A stretch of 60,708 bases of DNA, taken from the NCBI GenBank assembly GCA_021732845.1, contig JAKFUF010000094.1:1-60708 (forward strand), written 5' to 3'. The translations under genes and the position numbers were made by a program. Of this stretch, positions 54,708-60,708 are shown in pieces. Source of the stretch: Planctomycetaceae bacterium (GTDB lineage: Bacteria; Planctomycetota; Planctomycetia; Planctomycetales; Planctomycetaceae). The notes beneath the pieces were generated by a model that saw only the letters and a program-made list of their open reading frames with translations, searched no databases and was not told the DNA's origin. Each line of letters begins with the position of its first letter. Position 1 is the first letter of the stretch.

Positions 54708-56507
54708 TTAGCGTCGGCGGTACAGTTGATAATGGCCAAGCGCCTGACGGCTGAATAGATCTTCGTCGATCTGTCGCTCAAATCTCTTCACAACTCTGTG
54801 AGGAACAGCGATTTCGATGCCACTGGCCAGCTTATTCCAGTCGGGTGGGTGATCAAATTCGGCAAACTTGATCTGTTCGGCAGATTTTGGCGGGCGGCCA
54901 TTCGCCCGCAGATAGAAGATCAACGATCCGATCCGCTCTTCCACAACCAGCACCTGGGGCGGAAGTTCCGGCAACGCCCTCAGATGCTGAGCCAGTTGTT
55001 TGGCGGAGAATCCCAGGGCCACCGAGGGGAGCACCGAGAACAGGACCCCCATGAAGATCAATCCGGTCAGCGCCAACGAGGCACCGAGTGAGCGAAATGG
55101 TCGGTGCCACAGCCAGAACGCCAGCGGAATGAGCGTCAGAGAGCCAAGCAGTGCGCCCCAGGCGACCAGATCCGAGGGAAGTTGTTGTGGCCATCGCCGC
55201 AGCGCGTAAGCAATCCCCGCCGGAAATCCGGCGAGCGGAATGAGGCACAGCAAGATCGCCATGGTCCCGGTCAGCCGGCTCGTGACTCGGCTGGTTTTCG
55301 CCATCGCCAACCGCTGGAAGAGCACCGCCGACAGGATCGCCATCGCCGGAAACACTGGTGACAGGTAGGTGAACAGCTTCGACTTGGCCACGGTCAGGAA
55401 CAGCACACCGCCCAGGAACCACATCCAGACCAGCAGATGTTCATTCGGGAGCGGATCCAGCCGCTTTACACTGCTGGGGTTTGCAGCCGAACGCCAAGTC
55501 GTCCAGCGGTCACGCAGGCGGCCCAGCGTGTCCCAAGCGGCTGCGGGCAGAAACATTCCCCAGGGCAGGGAACCGGCCAAGACGATTGGCAGATAGTAGT
55601 ACCACTTGCGCGTGCCATGAGTCTGAGTCGTTGTCACGTAACCGAGCAGGTGCCGCTCTACGAAGTAATAGTACGCGAAACCCGGATTTTCGAGGCTGAT
55701 GGCGATGTACCAAGGGGCCGCCACCACGGCGCCGATCGTCAGGGCCGCCACGCCGCTGGCGATTGCGCCGAAAGTCAGACGGCGCGACAGGATGAGCGTC
55801 AACCCATACGGAACGCCGACCAGAGCCACGCCGATGAGCCCCTTGGTGAGGCACGCCCCGCCCAGCATGACACCTGCGAGCAGCGTCCATCGCCATGAAG
55901 ACTTCGCCGTGTCACTGCGGCGGGATTCCCAAAAGGCCAGCAGGGCGATGTTCGTCCAGGGGACCAGGGCGACATCGTGAACGGCGGACTGCGCCAGGGC
56001 CAATGGCAGAATTGTCGTCATGTACATCAGCCCGGCCACCAGGCCGGTTCGCCGATCGAACAGCCGCGAAGCCACGAAGGCCGTTGTCACCGCCCCCAGC
56101 AGTCCAAATAGCAGCCCCGGCAACCGCACGCCGGTTTCATTCATCCCGAACAGCGAGAGCGTGGTTGCCTGACACCAGAAAAATAGGATCGGCTTGTCGA
56201 AAAACGGCTGGCCCTGGAAGGTCGGGGTGATGAAATCCCCGGTTTCTACCATTTCCTGGGCAATCGACGCGTGCAGCCCTTCGTCCGGGTCGAGCAACGG
56301 GAACGGCCTGAGGGCCGGGAGAATGTAAATAATGAGCGCCAAAGCCCATGCGTAAAGCAACCAGGATTTTTCTCCGCTGTCAGTGGCTCCGATTTCACCG
56401 CTGAACACAGTCCCGAAAGCCACTGGCTTCGCCACCGATTGCACCACGTCCGAGCCTCCTTGCCCGTTCTTCCGCCCGTTCACCGCCTCATCCTGTTCTG
56501 CCGCCAT
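54708..56507 (-). CDS. GT39/ArnT-like glycosyltransferase
   Basis: 599 residues from the ATG at 56507. An integral membrane GT-C enzyme with about 12 hydrophobic segments. The catalytic acidic motif is LDPDEGLHASIAQEM (Asp73, Glu76) in the first periplasmic loop; YYYFVERHLLGYVTTTQTHG and WYYYLPIVLAGSLPW are typical ArnT-like regions. It uses polyprenyl-phosphate sugar donors to modify lipid or protein acceptors. The frame is open upstream to 56849, but that part is dispersed repeat and overlaps the sulfotransferase gene. Probably in one operon with GtrA. Confidence 0.92.
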   Translation of the reverse strand: MAAEQDEAVNGRKNGQGGSDVVQSVAKPVAFGTVFSGEIGATDSGEKSWLLYAWALALIIYILPALRPFPLLDPDEGLHASIAQEMVETGDFITPTFQGQPFFDKPILFFWCQATTLSLFGMNETGVRLPGLLFGLLGAVTTAFVASRLFDRRTGLVAGLMYMTTILPLALAQSAVHDVALVPWTNIALLAFWESRRSDTAKSSWRWTLLAGVMLGGACLTKGLIGVALVGVPYGLTLILSRRLTFGAIASGVAALTIGAVVAAPWYIAISLENPGFAYYYFVERHLLGYVTTTQTHGTRKWYYYLPIVLAGSLPWGMFLPAAAWDTLGRLRDRWTTWRSAANPSSVKRLDPLPNEHLLVWMWFLGGVLFLTVAKSKLFTYLSPVFPAMAILSAVLFQRLAMAKTSRVTSRLTGTMAILLCLIPLAGFPAGIAYALRRWPQQLPSDLVAWGALLGSLTLIPLAFWLWHRPFRSLGASLALTGLIFMGVLFSVLPSVALGFSAKQLAQHLRALPELPPQVLVVEERIGSLIFYLRANGRPPKSAEQIKFAEFDHPPDWNKLASGIEIAVPHRVVKRFERQIDEDLFSRQALGHYQLYRRR

Positions 56508-56649
56508 ACTTTTCGTCGAAAGGATGAGCTTTTGACCAAAGCCCGCCTTGTCCGCAAAAACTTGCGGGATGTCAAGAGAGGCTTGTGAAAGTTGCACGGC
56601 TGGCCAGTGTTTCAATGCAGAGAACAAACCATTTCGGCCGCCACGCGGC

Positions 56650-56712
56650 TCACCGGAGGGCTTGCGCCCTTCCGCTACAAATTTTAGCGGTACGGCGCAA
56701 GCCGTCCGGTGA
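56650..56712. repeat. Inverted pair of tetraloop repeats
   Basis: TCACCGGAGGGCTTGCGCCC (56650 on) is the reverse-orientation element with stem AGGGC/GCCCT; TACGGCGCAAGCCGTCCGGT (56691-56710) is a forward one with stem ACGGC/GCCGT. They face each other across about 15 bases upstream of the GT39 gene. The remaining bases of this gap hold nothing else. Confidence 0.8.
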
Positions 56713-56791
56713 GTCAGGGACGGGCATCTTGAAAACTGGCCGGCCGCGACGAAAGTTGCAGGGCTGATCCCTGCCACTCTCACCATAACCA

Positions 56792-58030
56792 TCAAGGCGA
56801 GTGGGATACCGGCAGCGGATAGTTCCATGTCTCGAAACACACCCGGCACTGATCGGCGATGCGAATCTGCAGTTCGGTTGAGAGCGTGGTGAAGCGGTTC
56901 TTTTCATACCCTTTGAGGGAGGCCACATAAGATTCGAGCATCGGCTTCACTTCCGCAAAATCTGGCAGACTCAAGGCTTGATAGGCCTGTTCCAATTCGC
57001 CCAACGGGTCGCGTTCCAACGCTTCGTAGGCGACTTCGTGAAATTGTCCGGCGGGCACAAGGTTCCGTTCCTCAAAGAACACCTCATACATGGTCCGGTG
57101 CTGCCGCAAAATCCAGTCGTCGAGTTCCTTTAAAGGGGGCTTCTGGAGACAGTGAAAATCGAAGTTGGTCTTCAACATCTTCCGAGTGGACTGAAACACA
57201 TCCAAGGGATTGCGGTGGATGTGGATGAATTTCGCTTCCGGAAAAACTTCCAGCAGCAGTTTGATACGGCAGGTGTGCGGAGGCGATTTGAGGATCAGTG
57301 GACGTTTCAACTTGTAGGTCAAGCGCCTGGCATAGTGCAGAAGCGCCGCCTGCCACTCCTCGATTTCGCTCCGATCCACCCCGCGAAACGTCAGGTAGCG
57401 GTCATAGTGGTCGCGACGGTTTGGAAAGTTCCAGCTCATGTAGGGAGACTTGGCCGTCAGAATGCTCAGCGCGAATTCCTCTTCCTGGGGTGACTGCATG
57501 GTCCATTGAATGTTGTCCATCGGCCGCCGCTCGGGCAGAAACCATTGCATGAATGGTGACTGCAGGTTCTCCATCGTTAGAAACGTGTGGGGAAAGAGCG
57601 TCTGGTAGTTGTTGGGGAAGGCGAACCGCTGGTCGACCGTCAACAGATTGTGCAGATGTGTCGTGCCGCTGCGCCAATGTCCGAGGACGAACACCGGAGG
57701 CGGCACGTCGACAGCCCGCACCGCCGCGCCATAACGCCACCTTTCCAACTGAGCATAGAAGCTGTTTTGAGCCCCCTGGGCAGTGATCGCTGCCGCACGG
57801 AGCAGACTGGAAGGGGTGATGGAAAACCGGTTGGCCACCAGCAGGCGAAGCCAGTCGCCGAGCGTGATCCCGCCCAGCATTCCGGGACCGCAGCAGCGAA
57901 GAAAAGTTTCTTGCCATGCCATGAGTGAAGCCTGCCAGTCAAAGTGTTGCGTGCCAGCAAAGTGTATCAGGTCCCGCATGACAGGTGAGTCGAAGGGGAG
58001 CGGATCCCGCCTGGGTCGTGATGCACTCAT
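56792..58030 (-). CDS. Sulfotransferase family protein
   Basis: 412 residues, longer than the one at 22310 and of the sulfotransferase_3-like type. PAPS P-loop VLGHWRSGTTHLHNLL (about 117-132); 3'-phosphate-binding region FIHIHRNPLDVFQSTRKML (about 265-283); LILKSPPHT between them. The N-terminal region is helical with no clear signal peptide. The acceptor is unknown; closeness to GT39 suggests a glycan or lipid. It lies upstream of the GT39 gene on the same strand with a repeat-bearing gap of about 280 bases. Confidence 0.9.
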   Translation of the reverse strand: MSASRPRRDPLPFDSPVMRDLIHFAGTQHFDWQASLMAWQETFLRCCGPGMLGGITLGDWLRLLVANRFSITPSSLLRAAAITAQGAQNSFYAQLERWRYGAAVRAVDVPPPVFVLGHWRSGTTHLHNLLTVDQRFAFPNNYQTLFPHTFLTMENLQSPFMQWFLPERRPMDNIQWTMQSPQEEEFALSILTAKSPYMSWNFPNRRDHYDRYLTFRGVDRSEIEEWQAALLHYARRLTYKLKRPLILKSPPHTCRIKLLLEVFPEAKFIHIHRNPLDVFQSTRKMLKTNFDFHCLQKPPLKELDDWILRQHRTMYEVFFEERNLVPAGQFHEVAYEALERDPLGELEQAYQALSLPDFAEVKPMLESYVASLKGYEKNRFTTLSTELQIRIADQCRVCFETWNYPLPVSHSP

Positions 58031-58096
58031 CCGAGATTCGCGGTAGGATGCCGGGAGAGTCTTTAAACCCCACTCCAGACCGAGTTTCGCGACGGC

Positions 58097-58480
58097 ATGC
58101 CCTTACCAGAGAACGAAGTTTTTCCGTTGATTGGCGAGGCGGGGTTCGAACACCTCGTGGCGGCGTTTTATCGGCAGATTCCGACGGATGACCTGCTGGG
58201 GCCGCTCTATCCGCCATCAGATTTCGCCGGTGCGGAAAAGCGCCTGCGCGATTTCCTGATCTACCGGTTTGGCGGGCCAGACCGGTACCTGCACGAGCGC
58301 GGCAGCCCGCATCTGCGGATGCGCCACGCGCCGTTCGCCATCCCCCAGGCGGCGCGCGACCGGTGGATGCTGCTGATGAACAACGCCCTGGAAGAGGTGC
58401 GGATTCCCCTCGAACCGGCGGCCACCCTCCGCAATTTCTTCGAGGACGCGGCGACGTTCTTGATCAACCGCCGCGGGTAG
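58097..58480 (+). CDS. Truncated globin, group II-like
   Basis: 127 residues, two-on-two globin. Start LIGEAGFEHLVAAFYRQIPTDDLLGPLYPP is the A-B-E helix region; the proximal His is in LRMRHAPFAI, and RDRWMLLMNNALEEV is the G helix with the Trp typical of group II (TrHbO). Oxygen, NO or peroxide chemistry is known in the family; this member's role is not evident. It is divergent from the sulfotransferase gene with about 65 bases between starts. Confidence 0.9.
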   Translation: MPLPENEVFPLIGEAGFEHLVAAFYRQIPTDDLLGPLYPPSDFAGAEKRLRDFLIYRFGGPDRYLHERGSPHLRMRHAPFAIPQAARDRWMLLMNNALEEVRIPLEPAATLRNFFEDAATFLINRRG

Positions 58481-58631
58481 TCCGTCGCCAACGTCATGTC
58501 ACCTCCCGAAATGATGAGAGTCCCTCGGTCGAAGCCGCTGCTGGTTGCCGACATCAATCCCGCGTACGATGGTATCGCCAATCCCCATGTGCGGGCTTTT
58601 GAACAGCCGGATTAGGCACCAGGATTGCAAT

Positions 58632-58940
58632 ATGTCCACAATCGTCATCGCCATCGGCCGGCCAGAACTTCCGCCCCTCAAGATGCCGCAGCGTTTTCGT
58701 CACGAAGTCACGTATTTCATGACTCCGGCGGGCGAAGAGGGTGTGCCGGCACTCGCCGCGGGGGAGTACTGGATCCGCCTGCCTGACGCGCAGCGGTGCT
58801 TGGAAGAGGGCATCGTCAGCATCGTCTCGCCCCTCGATTCAGAGACTCGTGCCGAAATTGAGATTTCCGAAGAGCAGGAAGAGTGGCTGGAGTGGATGGT
58901 CAAACATCGTCTCGAACACATTCACGTGGCTCACGGCTGA
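58632..58940 (+). CDS. Small acidic hypothetical protein
   Basis: 102 residues from the ATG at 58632. Begins MSTIVIAIGRPELPPLKMPQ and ends with an acidic helix (EIEISEEQEEWLEWMVKHRLEH). No signal peptide or membrane segment, and no family is recognised. Codon use is like that of its neighbours. It lies about 150 bases after the globin gene, the gap holding nothing recognisable. Confidence 0.6.
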   Translation: MSTIVIAIGRPELPPLKMPQRFRHEVTYFMTPAGEEGVPALAAGEYWIRLPDAQRCLEEGIVSIVSPLDSETRAEIEISEEQEEWLEWMVKHRLEHIHVAHG

Positions 58941-59010
58941 GACGTGATTCACCCTGCGTGATTTCGGCTCTCAAGTGCTCGTGTCGATCCAAGCGATCCC
59001 CAGACTACAG

Positions 59011-59043
59011 ACTGTGAAAATTGAAATCTGAAATTTGAGATGG
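59011..59043. repeat. AT-rich TGAAATCTGAAATTT motif
   Basis: Relative of 36954-36975 in the intergenic gap before the transhydrogenase gene; the core AAATCTGAAATTTGAGAT is kept. Confidence 0.5.
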
Positions 59044-59153
59044 CTTCGTCCGTAACTTCTGGCCGTGTTGGTCGAAGCATTGGTTCGCCGGACATTTAGC
59101 CTGGGCAGGGTAGGGCGGCAACGCCCGCTCGTTCATCTGGGAGTGGTTCAGTG

Positions 59154-60551
59154 ATGGAATCGGAAAAGTTCGACGTCGTGGTGATCGGTGCCGGTCCGGG
59201 TGGCGAGGGGGCGGCGATTCACGCGGCCAAGCACGGTCAAAAGGTCGCGGTCGTCGAGCGCTTCAAGCAAATTGGCGGAAGCTGCACCCACCTGGGCACA
59301 ATCCCCAGCAAGGCGCTGCGGTTTGCCATTTTTGAAATGACCCGCGTCAACAACAGCCGGATGTTTCGGGAGGCGGGCATTGAAGTCAACCTCTCAATTC
59401 CACAACTCCGCAAAAGCGCGGAGTCGGTCATCAAGTCTCAAGTGGACCTGCGGCGCGGCTTCTACGAGCGCAACCACATTCGGATGATCCGCGGCGAGGC
59501 GCGGTTCGTGGATCCCCACACCATCGAAGTCGAACAGGTGGGTGAAGCTCCGCGCAGGCTGCAGGCAAAGGGGATCATTCTCAGCACCGGGTCGCGGCCC
59601 TACCGGCCCGACAATGTCGACTTCAACCATCCCCGGGTATTCGATAGCGACACGATTTTGGGACTGGACCATACGCCCAGCTCCGTCACCGTGTATGGCG
59701 CGGGTGTCATCGGCTGCGAATACGCCACGATGTTTCGCAATATTGGAATGCGGGTCAACCTCATCAACACCCGGGACAAGCTGCTGGAATTTCTGGACGA
59801 CGAGATCATCGACGCGCTCTCCTACCACATGCGCGATCTCAACATTCGCATCCGGCACAAGGAGGAGTGCGAGCGCGTGGAACCGCTCGATGATGGAGTC
59901 GTTTTGCACTTAAAGTCCGGCAAGCTGCTCAAGACCGACATCCTGTTGTGGGCCAATGGCCGGACGGGCAACTCCGACAAGATGGGCCTGGAGGAGATCG
60001 GCATTCAGCCCGAAAAGCGTGGCTACATTCAGGTCAATGCGGACTTCCAGACGGTCATTCCCCACATCTATGCCGCCGGCGATGTGATCGGCATCCCCTC
60101 GCTGGCCAGTGCCGCGTATGTGCAGGGCCGTTATGCCGCGTCACACTTTCTCGGCAGCCCCTGCGACCGCAGCCTCATTCAGGACATCCCCACAGGGATC
60201 TATACCAGCCCTGAAATCAGCTCGGTTGGGAAGACCGAGAAGCAGCTTACGGACGAAAAGATTCCCTACGAAGTTGGCCATGCCCAGTTCCGCAGTTTGG
60301 CGCGGGCGCAGATCACGGGGCAGACGACGGGCATCTTAAAAATCCTGTTTCACCGCCAGACGCTGCAGGTGCTGGGCGTCCATTGCTTCGGCGCGAACGC
60401 CGCGGAAATCGTCCACATCGGCCAGGCGATCATGTGCCAGCCCGCGCCCAACAACACGCTGCACTACTTCATCAATACGACGTTTAACTATCCCACAATG
60501 GCGGAAGCATACCGCGTGGCGGCACTGAATGGATACAACCGGTTGTTTTAG
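59154..60551 (+). CDS. sthA: Soluble pyridine nucleotide transhydrogenase
   Basis: 465 residues from the ATG at 59154; a GTG at 59151 has better spacing to GGGAG and would add one residue. Flavoprotein disulfide-reductase fold: FAD motif [12 protein letters not shown] (about 8-19), NAD(P) motif [12 protein letters not shown] (about 180) and a second FAD motif IYAAGDVIG. The redox region reads [14 protein letters not shown] with one Cys where dihydrolipoamide dehydrogenases have two, the hallmark of SthA/UdhA. It interconverts NADPH and NAD+ with NADH and NADP+. A 6-bp hairpin follows. Confidence 0.93.
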   Translation: MESEKFDVVVIGAGPGGEGAAIHAAKHGQKVAVVERFKQIGGSCTHLGTIPSKALRFAIFEMTRVNNSRMFREAGIEVNLSIPQLRKSAESVIKSQVDLRRGFYERNHIRMIRGEARFVDPHTIEVEQVGEAPRRLQAKGIILSTGSRPYRPDNVDFNHPRVFDSDTILGLDHTPSSVTVYGAGVIGCEYATMFRNIGMRVNLINTRDKLLEFLDDEIIDALSYHMRDLNIRIRHKEECERVEPLDDGVVLHLKSGKLLKTDILLWANGRTGNSDKMGLEEIGIQPEKRGYIQVNADFQTVIPHIYAAGDVIGIPSLASAAYVQGRYAASHFLGSPCDRSLIQDIPTGIYTSPEISSVGKTEKQLTDEKIPYEVGHAQFRSLARAQITGQTTGILKILFHRQTLQVLGVHCFGANAAEIVHIGQAIMCQPAPNNTLHYFINTTFNYPTMAEAYRVAALNGYNRLF

Positions 60552-60574
60552 GCGCTGCTGACCATTGCTGCCAA

Positions 60575-60590
60575 CGTGTCGCGAGACACG
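60575..60590. repeat. GCGA tetraloop hairpin after sthA
   Basis: CGTGTC, loop GCGA, GACACG: a perfect 6-bp stem with a C(GNNA)G loop, 24 bases after the stop codon. There is no T-run, so it is not an obvious intrinsic terminator; it may shield the mRNA end. Confidence 0.6.
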
Positions 60591-60625
60591 ATACCCAGAT
60601 CCTCGTCAATTCTAGGGGCTTTCCA

Positions 60626-60708
60626 TGGCTGCCAGGCTGTTCTCAATCTGGGGTATCGCGGGCGCGGTTTGCGCGATGATGGTCGGGGCGAGTTTTGGGG
60701 CGGAGCCC
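60626..60708 (+). CDS. Start of a secreted protein (truncated by window)
   Basis: An ATG at 60626 preceded by AGGGG opens MAARLFSIWGIAGAVCAMMV then GASFGAEP, a clear signal peptide. The window ends after 27 codons, so the mature protein is unknown. Confidence 0.6.

Overview
The window reads as a chromosomal segment of a planctomycete (class Planctomycetia). The evidence is family content: a giant surface protein opening with an LEPR-XLL type motif, a BBP7 outer-membrane barrel protein, a PSD1/planctomycete cytochrome C protein, a sulfatase, a TIGR02996-type leucine-rich protein, SpoIID in a non-sporulating setting, and truncated globin. Genus cannot be decided from the sequence. No rRNA, tRNA, CRISPR array, intact insertion sequence or prophage was seen.

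Layout. 0.5-4.7 kb: a secreted STN-like double-domain protein facing an amidase, an unusual hydrolase and a CDF metal transporter. 4.8-8.2 kb: a helix-turn-helix gene invaded by repeats, then about 2 kb of non-coding DNA built from short perfect hairpins, including a 319-bp tandem duplication. 8.2-19.6 kb: one giant secreted or adhesin-like gene of about 3,810 codons. 19.6-26.2 kb: minus-strand run with an EEP-fold phosphatase, small proteins, two nucleotidyltransferase-fold proteins, a sulfotransferase and a leucine-rich protein, interrupted by a palindrome cluster at 23.2-23.75 kb. 26.2-30.2 kb: an RlmN-like radical SAM protein converging on pyruvate phosphate dikinase. 30.2-34.4 kb: a frameshifted carboxymuconolactone-decarboxylase relic, a Flp-like pilin, a NAL1-like serine protease and BBP7. 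34.5-37.7 kb: an overlapping operon (small protein, ferrochelatase, aldo/keto reductase) and ribulose-phosphate epimerase. 37.9-43.9 kb: sulfatase, a duplicated-domain protein, an alpha/beta hydrolase and the PSD1 cytochrome protein. 43.9-46.5 kb: DUF1016 nuclease, VOC protein and a ParD/RelE-type toxin-antitoxin pair. 46.6-52 kb: a FGE-like/ankyrin fusion, a methyltransferase remnant, creatininase, phytanoyl-CoA dioxygenase, MgtC and a methyltransferase flanked by MITE-like repeats. 52.6-60.7 kb: SpoIID, GtrA, GT39, sulfotransferase, globin, soluble transhydrogenase and the start of a further secreted protein.

The most unusual signal is not a protein system. It is a set of dispersed, compensating hairpin families. 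Ten copies carry a GGA (TCC on the other strand) triloop closed by C-G, and about nine carry a GCAA or GCGA tetraloop closed by C-G. These match the C(GNA)G and C(GNNA)G loops known to make exceptionally stable DNA minihairpins, and the GNRA loops of RNA. They sit beside two-stem covarying elements, a 173-198 bp element with 15-bp terminal inverted repeats, a 92-bp element that became the C-terminus of a nuclease gene, and an 82-bp near-perfect hairpin. No mobilising enzyme is encoded in the window, so they are presumably non-autonomous or structural.
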